DNA of 64,000 bases from Paraburkholderia mimosarum LMG 23256 = NBRC 106338 (GCF_000739815.1 NZ_BBJJ01000033.1:1-64000), one strand, 5' to 3'. Positions 41,471 through 50,829 are shown, numbered from the stretch's first letter. Numbers and translations are program-made. Notes: generated by a model from the letters alone, not told the origin.

Positions 41471-42364
41471 ATGCCCTTCGACGGATTCGAGCCTTTCACC
41501 GTGCGTACCGCGACCGGCGTTGACATCTGCGGCGTGAAGGGCGGCGACGGGCCGCCGCTGTTGCTGCTGCACGGTCATCCGCAGACGCACATGATCTGGC
41601 ACCGCTGCGCCTCGGCGCTCGCGCAGCACTTCACGGTCTTCGCGACGGACCTGCGCGGCTATGGCGCGTCGTCGAAACCGCCCAGCGACGGCACGCACGC
41701 CGCCTATTCGAAGCGCGCGATGGCGGCCGATCAGGTCGAGGTCATGCGCCATTTCGGCCACGAGCGCTTCCTCGTGTGCGCGCACGACCGCGGCGCGCGC
41801 GTCGCTCACCGCATGGCGATCGACTTTCCTGCTGCCGTCGAGCGGCTCATGCTGCTCGACATTGCGCCCACACTCGCCATGTACGAGCAAACCGACCGCG
41901 AGTTCGCCACGCTCTATTTCCACTGGTTCTTCCTGATCCAGCCCGAGCCGCTGCCGGAAACGCTCATCGGGGCGAACCCCGACGTCTATATCGAGCGGGT
42001 GATGGGCAGCCGTCACGCGGGTCTCGCGCCGTTCGCGCCGCCGGCGCTCGACGCCTACCGCGCGGCGCTGCGGCAGCCGGGAGCCGTGCACGCGATGTGC
42101 GAGGACTACCGCGCCGCGGCGACCATCGACCTCGAGCACGACCGTGCCGATCTGGAGCGCGGCAACAAGGTCGCGTGCCCGCTGCGCGTGCTGTGGGGCG
42201 CAGAGGGCGTGATCGAGCGCTGCTTCGACCCGCTTGCCGAGTGGCGCAAGGTGGCGCGCGACGTGAGCGGGCGCGCGCTGCCGTGCGGCCACTACATTCC
42301 CGAGGAAGCGAGCGAGGCGCTCGTCGCGGAGATGCTGGCGTTCTTCGAAACCACGGAGCCATGA
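41471..42364 (+). CDS. Alpha/beta hydrolase, fluoroacetate (haloacetate) dehalogenase-like
   Basis: A 297-residue hydrolase. Motifs of fluoroacetate dehalogenases are present: LLLHGHPQTH (oxyanion hole), DLRGYGASSKP, VCAHDRGARVAHRMA (nucleophile Asp with Arg-x-x-Arg that binds the carboxylate), YFHWFFLIQP (His-Trp halide pocket) and the C-terminal PCGHYIPEEA (base His). The enzyme class cleaves the C-F or C-Cl bond of haloacetates; many relatives in this group are active on fluoroacetate, but others are ordinary hydrolases. No export or regulatory gene accompanies it. Ribosome site is poor; start ATG 41471 is preferred because homology begins there. Confidence 0.8.
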   Translation: MPFDGFEPFTVRTATGVDICGVKGGDGPPLLLLHGHPQTHMIWHRCASALAQHFTVFATDLRGYGASSKPPSDGTHAAYSKRAMAADQVEVMRHFGHERFLVCAHDRGARVAHRMAIDFPAAVERLMLLDIAPTLAMYEQTDREFATLYFHWFFLIQPEPLPETLIGANPDVYIERVMGSRHAGLAPFAPPALDAYRAALRQPGAVHAMCEDYRAAATIDLEHDRADLERGNKVACPLRVLWGAEGVIERCFDPLAEWRKVARDVSGRALPCGHYIPEEASEALVAEMLAFFETTEP

Positions 42365-42410
42365 GTGGCTGCGCAGGCCCGCGCATGCGCTGGCGGGCCG
42401 CGCGCTGATT

Positions 42411-42884
42411 TCAGCCGAGCGGCGGCAGGCGGCGCGGCACCGGCGTCGACTTGACGATGGCCGTGCTGGTTTCGGCGCGCTCGGTGACTTTCGCGAGGAT
42501 CTCGTCGAGCTGTTCGATCGAATGCAGATAGAGCCGGGCGATGAAGCAATCGTCGCCGGTGACCTTGTCGCACTCGACGAACTCGGGAATGCGCCGCAGC
42601 ACTTCCTCCACCAGATGCAACTGTCCGGGCAGCGGCTTTACGCGCACGATCGCCTGCAGCGTATAGCCCAGCGCGCGCGGATCGATCTGCACCGTATAGC
42701 CGCCGATCACCCCCTGCGCTTCGAGCCGGCGCAGCCTCTCGGAGGTGCTCGGCGCCGAAAGCCCGATGTGCTTTGCGAGGTCCGCCACGCTCGCGCGGGC
42801 GTCCTCGGCGAGCGCCGCGAGCAGCATGCGGTCGATGTCGTCGAGCGGGGCCGCGGTGGGCGGCGCTGGGGTGCGTCGGTTCAT
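42411..42884 (-). CDS. Lrp/AsnC-family transcriptional regulator
   Basis: A 157-residue protein with an N-terminal winged HTH (LDDIDRMLLAALAEDARASV; ADLAKHIGLSAPSTSERLRR; LEAQGVIGGYTVQIDPRALG) and a C-terminal RAM domain (VKPLPGQLHLVEEVLRRIPE; CDKVTGDDCFIARLYLHS). Lrp regulators sense amino acids. It is divergent from an EamA-type exporter gene, suggesting that it controls that exporter in response to an amino acid. Start ATG 42884; the open frame extends far upstream but without meaning. Confidence 0.9.
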   Translation of the reverse strand: MNRRTPAPPTAAPLDDIDRMLLAALAEDARASVADLAKHIGLSAPSTSERLRRLEAQGVIGGYTVQIDPRALGYTLQAIVRVKPLPGQLHLVEEVLRRIPEFVECDKVTGDDCFIARLYLHSIEQLDEILAKVTERAETSTAIVKSTPVPRRLPPLG

Positions 42885-43043
42885 GATTGTGCGGGTGCCT
42901 CGCCAGGTTGGCCTTTCAATCGAAGGCAAATGTTGTCTCCGGCCTAAGTTTAGCCCTGTATTCCTCGCATGGCAGCCGATAAACTGGCTTGCAGATGAGA
43001 TGGGCCGCACGCGCGTTAGCGGCCACAACGAGGATGCAATCGC

Positions 43044-43952
43044 ATGGCTTCCACCACCCCTGAAATTCGCCGCGGCGCCGCCGAAATGATCGTTGCGATG
43101 CTGATGTCCGGCACCATCGGCTGGCTCGTGGTCGCCTCGCGGCAGGCCCCGATCAACATCGCGTTTTTGCGCTGCGTGCTGGGCGGCGCGACGCTCGCGC
43201 TCGTGTGCGCGGCGCTCGGCCTCCTGCGCCGCAAGCACCTGCCGCCGCGCGTGCTGGCGCTCGCCGTGCTGGGCGGCGCGGCGATCGTCGCGAACTGGGT
43301 GCTGCTGTTCGCCGCCTATTCGCGCGCTTCGATCTCCATGGCCACGGCTGTCTACAACACCCAGCCGTTCATGCTCGTCGGCCTCGGCGCGCTCGTCCTG
43401 CGCGAGCGCGTGAGCGCGTCGACCGTCGCCTGGCTCGCGCTCGCCTTCGTCGGGCTCGTCTGCGTGGTCGAGGTGCAGCCCGCCGTGCTGGCGGTGCCCG
43501 GCGAGTATCTGCAAGGCGTGGCGTGCGCCGCGGGCGCGGCGTTTCTCTACGCGATCTCGTCGATCATCACGCGCCACCTCAAGGGCACGCCGCCGCACCT
43601 CATCGCGCTCGTGCAGCTCGCCTTCGGCGCGCTCGCGCTCGCGCCGTTCATCCGCTACGGCACGCTGCCCGCCACGCCGCTGCACTGGGCGCAACTCGTC
43701 ACGCTAGGCGTCGTGCATACGGGCATCATGTACGTGCTCCTCTACGGCGCCATCCAGAAGCTGCCCACGGCGATGACGGGCGCGCTCTCGTTCATCTATC
43801 CCGTGGTCGCGATCCTCGTGGACTGGTTCGCGTTCGGCCAGCGCCTCGCGTGGATCCAGGTGGTGGGGGCCGCGCTCATTCTGATCGCGGCGGCGGGCGT
43901 GAACCTCGGCTGGCGGATCGTGCCGCAGCGGCGCGGCGCGCGTTCGGCCTGA
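43044..43952 (+). CDS. EamA (DMT superfamily) transporter
   Basis: A 302-residue protein with ten membrane segments in two EamA repeats (about residues 15-140 and 152-290). Signatures: GTIGWLVVASRQAPINIAFL, RASISMATAVYNTQPFMLVG, LRERVSASTVAWLALAFVGL and FIYPVVAILVDWFAFGQRLA. Family members export amino acids and other small metabolites. It faces the Lrp-type regulator across 160 bp, a typical regulator-exporter pair. Confidence 0.9.
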   Translation: MASTTPEIRRGAAEMIVAMLMSGTIGWLVVASRQAPINIAFLRCVLGGATLALVCAALGLLRRKHLPPRVLALAVLGGAAIVANWVLLFAAYSRASISMATAVYNTQPFMLVGLGALVLRERVSASTVAWLALAFVGLVCVVEVQPAVLAVPGEYLQGVACAAGAAFLYAISSIITRHLKGTPPHLIALVQLAFGALALAPFIRYGTLPATPLHWAQLVTLGVVHTGIMYVLLYGAIQKLPTAMTGALSFIYPVVAILVDWFAFGQRLAWIQVVGAALILIAAAGVNLGWRIVPQRRGARSA

Positions 43953-44066
43953 GGCGTGTCGTCGAGCGCCGCTCGCGCGCAGCGGGCGTGTGCTGGGCGC
44001 GGGCGCATGCCTCTGGCGGCTACGGCCGCATAATGTCGCGGTTCGAACCTGCGACCTTTACCCCGC

Positions 44067-45368
44067 ATGACACACCCTCACGCCAGCCACGACGAAGCGG
44101 AGCTCGCGCGCGCCAAACGCCGCGCGCTGCGGTTGCTGCTCGGCGCGGCGCTCGTTTTCGTCGGCACGGCGCTTTCCCCGCCCGGCATCGTGATCGACGG
44201 CGTGAAGGCCGTGAGCGAAGCCGCCATGGTCGGCGCGCTGGCCGACTGGTTCGCCGTGGTCGCGCTGTTCCGCCGCGTGCCGATTCCCTTCGTTTCGGCA
44301 CGCACGGGGGTGATCCCGCGCAACAAGGACCGCATTGCCGACGAACTCGCCGGTTTCGTGCGCGACAAGTTTCTCGATGTGGGCTCGCTCGTCGCCCTGA
44401 TACGCCGCCACGATCCGGTGCAACGGCTTTCCACGTGGCTCATCGCGCCTCGGAACGCAGAGCGTCTCGGCGGCTACGCGGTGCGCATGATGTCGGGCGT
44501 GCTCGGCCTCACCGACGACACGCGCATCCAGAACTTCATCCGCGACGGCCTCTACGCGGCGCTCGACCGGGTCGATCTCTCGAAGTCCGCCGGCGCGCTG
44601 CTCGACACGCTCACCAAAGACGGCCGCCACCAGGAACTGCTCGACCGGTTGCTCGACCAGGTCGGCGCGCTGCTGCGCGAGGAGGGCACGCGCGCGTTCG
44701 TGGCGGGGCGCATCGTGGATGGCCTGAAGGGCGAGTTTCCGATCAGCGAGAAGTTCCTGCCTTCCGAGTGGATCGGCGAGAGCGGCGCGCGCGTGATGGA
44801 GAGCTCGGTGAACCGGCTGCTGCTGCAGGTGGCCGAGGATCGCGAGCATCATCTGCGCCGGAAGTTCGACGAGGTCGTGGAAAAGCTGATCGTGCAGCTG
44901 AAGAGCGATCCGGCCTTCCTGCGCAAGGGCGAGGAGCTGAAGGCGAGCCTGCGCGAAGGCAGCGCGCTCAACGACTACACGCGCGCACTGTGGGACAGCC
45001 TGCGCACGTGGCTGCGCGACGATCTCGCGCGCGAGGACTCCGAGCTGCACGCGAAGGTGGCCGCAATGGGCCGCTGGCTAGGCGGGACGCTGGCCGCCGA
45101 CGCCGACCTGCGCGCCTCGATCAACGCCCACCTCGAAGATGCCGCGCGCGCAATGGCGCCCGACTTCGCGCGCTACCTCACGCATCACATTCGCGACACG
45201 GTCAAGAATTGGGACACGCGCGAGACGGCGCGGCTCATCGAGCTGAAAATCGGCAAGGACCTGCAGGAGATTCGCGTGAACGGCACGGTGATCGGCGGGG
45301 CGATCGGGCTCGGACTTTACTTGTGCTCGCATCTCTTCGAGCTGCTACGGTTGAAGCTCGGCTATTGA
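44067..45368 (+). CDS. DUF445 membrane protein
   Basis: A 433-residue protein. An N-terminal membrane helix (RRALRLLLGAALVFVGTALS), then VGALADWFAVVALFRRVPIP and GVIPRNKDRIADELAGFVRD (the DUF445 hallmark), a long helical domain, and a C-terminal helix GGAIGLGLYLCSHLFELLR. The family (YjiN-like) has no assigned function. Followed by a strong terminator at 45507. Confidence 0.85.
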   Translation: MTHPHASHDEAELARAKRRALRLLLGAALVFVGTALSPPGIVIDGVKAVSEAAMVGALADWFAVVALFRRVPIPFVSARTGVIPRNKDRIADELAGFVRDKFLDVGSLVALIRRHDPVQRLSTWLIAPRNAERLGGYAVRMMSGVLGLTDDTRIQNFIRDGLYAALDRVDLSKSAGALLDTLTKDGRHQELLDRLLDQVGALLREEGTRAFVAGRIVDGLKGEFPISEKFLPSEWIGESGARVMESSVNRLLLQVAEDREHHLRRKFDEVVEKLIVQLKSDPAFLRKGEELKASLREGSALNDYTRALWDSLRTWLRDDLAREDSELHAKVAAMGRWLGGTLAADADLRASINAHLEDAARAMAPDFARYLTHHIRDTVKNWDTRETARLIELKIGKDLQEIRVNGTVIGGAIGLGLYLCSHLFELLRLKLGY

Positions 45369-45506
45369 AATTGATTCGGATTCCAGATTAACCGGGCGCC
45401 TTTGCCTGCGTTCGTTGGTCATTTTTAGGGAAATCACCGATGCTTCGCCGATGATGGCGCGAGTATCATGCCTTCGACAGTTTGATCACGTCAGAGCTAA
45501 TTCCAA

Positions 45507-45537
45507 CGCTCGTCCGGAAACGGACGAGCGTTTTTTT
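45507..45537 (+). terminator. Rho-independent terminator
   Basis: CGCTCGTCCG, GAAA loop, CGGACGAGCG, then TTTTTTT. Lies 140 bp after the DUF445 gene and just before the end of the convergent MBL gene. Confidence 0.9.
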
Positions 45538-45558
45538 ATGGCTTTCCGGCGCGCGCGG

Positions 45559-46491
45559 CTAGACTGCCGCCGCCGGCGCTTCGAGGTGCTCGCCATTCAC
45601 GACGAGCGCGCCGCTCTTCGCCAGTTCACCCGTCAATTCACGCAGCAACCCGGGCCAGGCGGCGCGCGGGGCTAGCCGCTGCGCGGCGGCGCGCATGGAC
45701 GCCGCGCTTTCGAGCATCGCCACGAGCGAATCGAAGCGCATCGCGCGCACTTCCAGCAGCTTGAAGACGATCAGCACCTTCAGCGCGTTCTTCGCGTTGC
45801 GCGCCGGCTCGGCGCGCAACCAGGCGAGGCGCGAGAACGCGCGCTCCAGCGCCGCCTCGACATTCGTGAACGGCTTGCCGTGCCCGGGGATCACCGTGCG
45901 CACGTCGAGCTTCGCAATGGCTTCGAGCACCGCTTGCTGCTCGGCGAAGCCGCTTTCGCCGTCGAGTTCGGGAAAAATCACACCGAAGCCATGCTCCCAC
46001 AGCGCGTCCGCGCTGATGAGCACGCGCGGCGCGCTCGCGTAGAGCATCACCGAGTCGGGGTCGTGCCCAGGCGCGCCGATCACCTCCCACTCGAAGCCGC
46101 CGAGCGCGAGGCGGTCGCCCGCCGCGAGCGTGCCCGTGAACGCGAATCGCTCGCAGGTCTGCCCGGTCGCGAGAAAGCTGAGGCGCGCTTCGTCCCAGTC
46201 GCGCACAGTGGCTGCGCTCGCGGCAGGGATCAGCGTGACGCAGGGCCAGTGCGCCTGCAGCCGGGCGTTGCCGCCGCAATGGTCGGAATGCAGGTGCGTG
46301 TTGACGACGACATCGAGCGCCCGCGGGCCCAGCGCATGACGCACGAGCGCAAGGGTCTGCCCGGCGTGCGTGGCGTAGCCGGTATCGACGAGCGCGGTGC
46401 GCGCCTCGTCGACGAGCAGCACGTTGTTCGACGAAAGCCAGCCGCGCTCGAATACGCGCATCGATGCCGGAAGTGCGGGCGCCGCGCTCAT
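45559..46491 (-). CDS. MBL-fold metallo-hydrolase
   Basis: A 310-residue hydrolase. The zinc motif is THLHSDHCGG (HxHxDH, about residues 64-73); further ligands appear in APGHDPDSV and ISADALWE, and VIPGHGKP. The fold start is WLSSNNVLLVDEARTALVDT. A likely hydrolase of thioesters or similar; substrate unknown. It overlaps the MaoC-like gene by 4 bp and is the last gene of the six-gene minus-strand block 45.5-49.7 kb. Confidence 0.85.
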   Translation of the reverse strand: MSAAPALPASMRVFERGWLSSNNVLLVDEARTALVDTGYATHAGQTLALVRHALGPRALDVVVNTHLHSDHCGGNARLQAHWPCVTLIPAASAATVRDWDEARLSFLATGQTCERFAFTGTLAAGDRLALGGFEWEVIGAPGHDPDSVMLYASAPRVLISADALWEHGFGVIFPELDGESGFAEQQAVLEAIAKLDVRTVIPGHGKPFTNVEAALERAFSRLAWLRAEPARNAKNALKVLIVFKLLEVRAMRFDSLVAMLESAASMRAAAQRLAPRAAWPGLLRELTGELAKSGALVVNGEHLEAPAAAV

Positions 46492-46937
46492 GCCTTCGCG
46501 TGCTCGGGCCGGGGCATGACGAGAATCGTCGCGCGGCCGACCATGAGTGTCTCGCCTTTCTGGTTCACGGCCTCGCCAGCGAGCTTCACGAGGTCGCCGT
46601 GCAGGCTCGGCTTCCACCAGGCTTCCTCGACGCGCCATTCGAACGTGAGCGTATCGGTCGCATGCGCGGCGCGTTTGAGCTTCATGTCGAACTCGAGCCC
46701 GAGCGGCTGCGCGTACTGCGAAAAGTGCGTGGCGAGCAGCGCCATGAAATGCGCGGTGGGCTGCGTGCCCGAGGCGATCAGGCCGCCGAAGCGGCTTTGC
46801 GCTGCGTAGGCTTCGTCGTGGTGCAACGGGTTCAGGTCGTTCACGAGCAGTCCGAACGATTTGACCGACTCGGGCGTGAGTTCGAGCGTCGAGCGAAACG
46901 TCTCGCCAATCGTCACGACACGGGCGGGCGCATTCAT
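46488..46937 (-). CDS. MaoC-like hotdog protein (acyl dehydratase family)
   Basis: A 149-residue hotdog-fold protein: GETFRSTLELTPESVKSFGL, then NDLNPLHHDEAYAAQSRFGG (the D-x-NP.H.D hydratase motif) and IASGTQPTAHFMALLATHF. The motif is that of enoyl-CoA hydratase 2/MaoC domains, with Asp and His as catalytic residues. It overlaps both neighbours by 4 bp (ATGA), a sign of translational coupling. Confidence 0.85.
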   Translation of the reverse strand: MNAPARVVTIGETFRSTLELTPESVKSFGLLVNDLNPLHHDEAYAAQSRFGGLIASGTQPTAHFMALLATHFSQYAQPLGLEFDMKLKRAAHATDTLTFEWRVEEAWWKPSLHGDLVKLAGEAVNQKGETLMVGRATILVMPRPEHAKA

Positions 46938-47212
46938 TGTTCCTCTCCCCCGGTCCGTGCTTGCGATGCTTCGTGCGACTCGAAGCGTTTTTCGAGCCAT
47001 TCGGCGTGGCGCATCTCGATTGCGTCCCAGACGGCGCGTTTCGCTGCTTCGTCGAACGTGGACCAGGAGGCGATTTCGTCGAGTGTGCGCAGGCAGCCTT
47101 CGCACAGACCGCTCGCCTCGTGCATGCGGCAGATGTTGATGCATGGCGAAGGCGTCGGCGTCCTGGTGTCCTGATTCGCGGCCATGTCCTTGCGTACGTT
47201 CTCGCCGTTCAT
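46934..47212 (-). CDS. DUF1289 protein
   Basis: A 92-residue protein with the DUF1289 signature SPCINICRMHEASGLCEGCL and RTLDEIASWSTFDEAAKRAV, i.e. four cysteines (CxxxC...CxxC) likely binding an Fe-S cluster or zinc. Starts are uncertain: GTG 47227 overlaps the upstream stop, ATG 47212 is chosen here, and ATG 47185 is possible. It overlaps the next gene by 4 bp. Confidence 0.8.
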   Translation of the reverse strand: MNGENVRKDMAANQDTRTPTPSPCINICRMHEASGLCEGCLRTLDEIASWSTFDEAAKRAVWDAIEMRHAEWLEKRFESHEASQARTGGEEQ

Positions 47213-47219
47213 TGCGCCG

Positions 47220-47726
47220 TTATTCACTGCGCAGCGCGACGTCCACCACCGGCGCGCCCGTCAACACGGCAAGCTCTTGCGGAGAGAGATTGAACACCGC
47301 ATGCGGATGGCCCGCCGCCGCCCACAGGCTTTCCAGTTCGAACAGGTCGGCGTCGATGAGCGTGACGGGTGTCGTGGCGTGCCCGATCGGACAGACGCCG
47401 CCAATCGCGTAGCCCGTCTTTTCGCGCACGAACTTCGCGTCGGCTCGGCCGACTTCGCCTACGTGCGCGGCCACTTTCTTTTCGTCCACGCGATTCGCGC
47501 CGCTCGCGATCACGAGCACCGGCGCGTCGTCTTCGCGGCGGCGGAACAGGATCGACTTGGCGATCTGCGCGACTTCACAGCCAAGACCCGCGGCCGCTTC
47601 CGCCGAAGTCTTGCCCGTTTCGGGCAGCATCACGACCGGCTTGGCATGGCCGCGCTCGCGCAGCATCAGGGCGACCCGGCGCGCGGATTCGGGCAGGGCA
47701 TCGAGGTTTTCGGAGGTTTGCATCAT
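47220..47726 (-). CDS. YbaK/EbsC-family aminoacyl-tRNA deacylase
   Basis: A 168-residue protein of the YbaK/ProX editing family, which hydrolyses mischarged tRNAs such as Cys-tRNA-Pro. Segments: KTSAEAAAGLGCEVAQIAKS, LVIASGANRVDEKKVAAHVG, VREKTGYAIGGVCPIGHAT and LWAAAGHPHAVFNLSPQELA; the conserved KS and GG(V/T)(P/C)P motifs are present. Two adjacent ATGs (47726, 47723) are possible starts. It is part of the six-gene minus-strand block. Confidence 0.9.
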   Translation of the reverse strand: MMQTSENLDALPESARRVALMLRERGHAKPVVMLPETGKTSAEAAAGLGCEVAQIAKSILFRRREDDAPVLVIASGANRVDEKKVAAHVGEVGRADAKFVREKTGYAIGGVCPIGHATTPVTLIDADLFELESLWAAAGHPHAVFNLSPQELAVLTGAPVVDVALRSE

Positions 47727-47767
47727 GCGTTCATTTCCTTCGTACTGCGATTCAACTAGTCGATGCA

Positions 47768-48691
47768 TCAGGCGCAGGCGGCTGCGCCGCGCGCCTTCGC
47801 GAGCAGCGCCTTGCCCGCGCGCGAAACGTTCGGGCGGCCGATGGCGTTCGAGATGAAGTCGCCCGCCGCGACGACCTGGTTCAGGTCGATGCCCGTATCG
47901 ATGCCAAGGCCGTTCATGAGGTACAGCACGTCTTCGGTCGCGACGTTGCCCGTGGCGCCCTTCGCATACGGACAGCCGCCGAGGCCCGCCACGGACGCGT
48001 GGAAAATGGCGATGCCTTCTTCGAGCGCGGCGTAAATGTTGGCGAGCGCCTGGCCGTAGGTGTCGTGGAAATGGCCCGAGAGGCGCTCACGCGGGAACAC
48101 CCGCGTCACCGCTTCGAACACTTCGTGCACGCGCTTCGCGGTGCCCACGCCGATGGTGTCGGCGATATCGATCTCGTCGCACCCGAGCGCGGCGAAGCGC
48201 TCCACCACGTCGACGACCGAAGCCACCGGCACCTCGCCCTGGTACGGGCAGCCGAGCGAGCACGACACGCTGCCGCGAATGCGGATGCCGTGTTCTTTCG
48301 CGGCCTGTGCGACCGGCACGAAGCGCTCGATGCTTTCCGCGATCGAGCAGTTGATGTTCTTCTGCGAAAACGCTTCGCTCGCCGCGCCGAAGATCACGAT
48401 CTCGTCCGCGCGCGCGGCGAGCGCACCTTCGAAGCCGCGCAGGTTGGGCGTGAGGACCGAATAGATCGTGCCTTCGCGGCGCTCGATGCCGGCCATGACC
48501 TCGGCGCCATCGGCCATCTGCGGGACCCATTTGGGCGAGACGAACGAGGCGGCCTCGATGTTCGGAAAGCCAGCGGCCGTTAGCCGGTTGACGAGTTCGA
48601 TCTTCGTTGCGGTGGGAACGAATTCCTTCTCGTTCTGCAGGCCGTCGCGCGGGCCGACTTCGACGATCTTGACTGCGGTGGGGAGTGTCAT
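47768..48691 (-). CDS. Hydroxymethylglutaryl-CoA lyase
   Basis: A 307-residue TIM-barrel lyase. Motifs: KIVEVGPRDGLQNEKEFVPT (metal-binding Asp), ASFVSPKWVPQMADGAEVMA, SVSCSLGCPYQGEVP, GHFHDTYGQALANIYAALEE (metal His pair) and SVAGLGGCPYAKGATGNVAT (catalytic Cys loop). The enzyme splits HMG-CoA to acetyl-CoA and acetoacetate in leucine degradation. No other leucine-catabolism gene is close in the window. ATG start 48691. Confidence 0.92.
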   Translation of the reverse strand: MTLPTAVKIVEVGPRDGLQNEKEFVPTATKIELVNRLTAAGFPNIEAASFVSPKWVPQMADGAEVMAGIERREGTIYSVLTPNLRGFEGALAARADEIVIFGAASEAFSQKNINCSIAESIERFVPVAQAAKEHGIRIRGSVSCSLGCPYQGEVPVASVVDVVERFAALGCDEIDIADTIGVGTAKRVHEVFEAVTRVFPRERLSGHFHDTYGQALANIYAALEEGIAIFHASVAGLGGCPYAKGATGNVATEDVLYLMNGLGIDTGIDLNQVVAAGDFISNAIGRPNVSRAGKALLAKARGAAACA

Positions 48692-48730
48692 CTTTTGTCT
48701 CCAGCTTGTATTCGGAATGCTTCGCCAGGC

Positions 48731-49678
48731 TCAATAGCCGCGCCCGACATGGACGATGCCGCTCACCGTCTCGCCGCGTGCGAGTGCGCCGATCTTGTCG
48801 GCGACCTGCGAGATCGCTTCGTCGCGCAAGGTGAGCGCCGAGCTGTGCGGCGTGATCGTGATGCGCGGCTCGCGCCAGAACGGATGATCGGGCGGCAGCG
48901 GCTCTTCGCGGAACACGTCGAGCGTCGCCGCCGCGAGCGTGCCGTCGGCCAGGGCATCGAGCAGATCCTGTTCGGCGAGATGCGTGCCGCGCGCCACGTT
49001 CACGACGTACGCGCCGCGCGGCAGCCTGCTGAACGTGCGCGCGTTGAGCACGCCTTCCGTGTCGGGCGTGGCGGGCAGCAGGTTCACGAGCACCTTCACG
49101 CCATCGAGGAAGGCGTCGAATTGCGGCCCGTGCAGCTCGCCCGAGAACGTCTCGATGCCCTCGATCGTCTTCGCGCTACGCGAAAAGCCGCGCACCGGCA
49201 CGCCGAGCGAGGCCACCGCGTGCGCGACCTGCGCGCCCAGCACGCCAAGGCCGAGCACGCCAACGGTGAACGTTTCGTGCGGATGCGGCGCAAGCACGTG
49301 CCATTCGCGGTGCGCCTGCGCAAGCGCATAGTCGTCGAAGCGGCGCAGGTAGCGCAGCACGGCGTGCTGCACGTATTCGCTCATCTGCCGGCCCATGCCC
49401 GAATCTTCCAGCCGCACGAGCATGGCGGTGCCGGGCAGCGTGCCGGGCCGCTCGCGCTCGTGCGCGAGGATCGCGTCGACGCCCGCGCCCAGATTGAAGA
49501 TGGCGCGCAGTCCCGGCACGCCGAAGAGTTCGCGAGGCGGGTGCCAGACCACCGCGTAGTCGGCGGGGGCGGTGTCGCCGGGCTGCCACTCGCGCAGCTC
49601 GGCGTCGGGCAGGGCGTGCGCGAGGCCGTGCAGCCACGCGGAAGCGTCGGTTTGCGGGAACCAGAAAATGATTTTCAT
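48731..49678 (-). CDS. ghrA: Glyoxylate/hydroxypyruvate reductase A-like 2-hydroxyacid dehydrogenase
   Basis: A 315-residue D-2-hydroxyacid dehydrogenase of the GhrA branch. The NAD(P) site is GVLGLGVLGAQVAHAVASLG; catalytic Arg and its neighbours are in YVVNVARGTHLAEQDLLDAL, Glu in LDVFREEPLPPDHPFW and His in PRITITPHSSAL. N-terminus MKIIFWFPQTDASAWLHGLA is GhrA-like. The enzyme reduces glyoxylate and hydroxypyruvate. The start at ATG 49678 is well inside the longer open frame. Confidence 0.88.
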   Translation of the reverse strand: MKIIFWFPQTDASAWLHGLAHALPDAELREWQPGDTAPADYAVVWHPPRELFGVPGLRAIFNLGAGVDAILAHERERPGTLPGTAMLVRLEDSGMGRQMSEYVQHAVLRYLRRFDDYALAQAHREWHVLAPHPHETFTVGVLGLGVLGAQVAHAVASLGVPVRGFSRSAKTIEGIETFSGELHGPQFDAFLDGVKVLVNLLPATPDTEGVLNARTFSRLPRGAYVVNVARGTHLAEQDLLDALADGTLAAATLDVFREEPLPPDHPFWREPRITITPHSSALTLRDEAISQVADKIGALARGETVSGIVHVGRGY

Positions 49679-50029
49679 GATGGGTCGACCTGTCCCTGGT
49701 AACGGCCGTGCGACTCGGGCGTGCGCGTGTGGTCCAGTTCCGCGGCGGGAAGCGCGGAACGAAACGGCAGCAGCGGACGCTGATCGAGGCGCGTGGCGTG
49801 CGACATGGGATTCCTGGAGCGGGTGCGGCACGATGCGGCCGCGTGCACGGGCACCATTCTACTTTTTCAGGGCCGCAGCCGCCGGGCGAATCGCGGGCCG
49901 GTGGCCCGCGACGCGCCCGGCGCCGGTCCGCGCGGAGGGTGCCGAAAAGCTAAGCAAAAAAAATTGGTTCGGCGTGCAAGGCTCGCAGGCCACAATCGAT
50001 TCACGCCGTGATCCAGCGAGGAAAAAATC

Positions 50030-50824
50030 ATGCTTTCGTGCGCGCAAATGCGTTGGCCGCCCCGCCTCGTCACCGTGCCCGGCCTGCACGGCAGCGACGG
50101 CGCCCACTGGCAGACCTGGCTCGAACGCCAGTTCGCGCGCTCGCTGCGCGTGGAGCAGGACGACTGGGACGCCCCCGACCTCGCGGTCTGGAGCGCGGCG
50201 CTCGCGCGGCGGCTGGCCGGCGAGCGTGGCCCGTTCCTGCTGGCCGCCCACAGCTTCGGCTGCCTCGTGGCGGCGCATGCGCTGTCGACTGGCATGCTCG
50301 GCCAAAGCGGCGGGAGCGCTAACGGGGCTCGAGACGGTAAAGGGACTGCGGGCGCCGATATCGCGGGCGTGCTGTTCGTCGCGCCCGCGAGCCCCGAGAA
50401 GTTCCGCTTTGCCGGCGCGTTCGAGGCGCGGCGGCTTTGCGTGCCGTCCATCCTCATCGGCAGCGAAACCGATCCGTGGATGCCGCTCGAAGGCGCCCGC
50501 GCGCTCGCGCAGCAATTGGGCAGCACCTTCGTCAATCTCGGCGACGCAGGGCACATCAACACGGCGGCAGGCTTCGGTCCGTGGCCGCGCGCGAAATACT
50601 TCGTCGATACCCTGGTGCACGGCGCAGCGCCGCAGCGGTTGCGCGACGAGGCATTCGACGAAGTCGGCCAGGCGGTTGCCGGGGACGGTGCTGCAGCCAC
50701 GCGCGACGGCCTCGTCGCCAGTCCCACGCTCACCGTATCGCGATGGTCCTGCGCACCGGCTCCAACGGCGTTCGCACCGACATTCGTCGATACAGGGCAG
50801 GGCGCGAAACTTGCGGGACGCTAG
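50030..50824 (+). CDS. RBBP9/YdeN-family alpha/beta hydrolase
   Basis: A 264-residue protein. The RBBP9/YdeN family pattern is clear: VTVPGLHGSDGAHWQTWLER, DDWDAPDLAVWSAAL, LLAAHSFGCLVAAHAL (nucleophile Ser), IGSETDPWMPLEGARALAQQ (Asp) and NLGDAGHINTAAGFGPWP (His). Substrate is not known for the family; serine hydrolase activity is expected. The C-terminal ~65 residues are not part of the usual domain (about 190 residues) and may be an extension or a late frame drift. It converges with ackA, only 5 bp apart. Confidence 0.85.
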   Translation: MLSCAQMRWPPRLVTVPGLHGSDGAHWQTWLERQFARSLRVEQDDWDAPDLAVWSAALARRLAGERGPFLLAAHSFGCLVAAHALSTGMLGQSGGSANGARDGKGTAGADIAGVLFVAPASPEKFRFAGAFEARRLCVPSILIGSETDPWMPLEGARALAQQLGSTFVNLGDAGHINTAAGFGPWPRAKYFVDTLVHGAAPQRLRDEAFDEVGQAVAGDGAAATRDGLVASPTLTVSRWSCAPAPTAFAPTFVDTGQGAKLAGR

Positions 50825-50829
50825 CGCTT

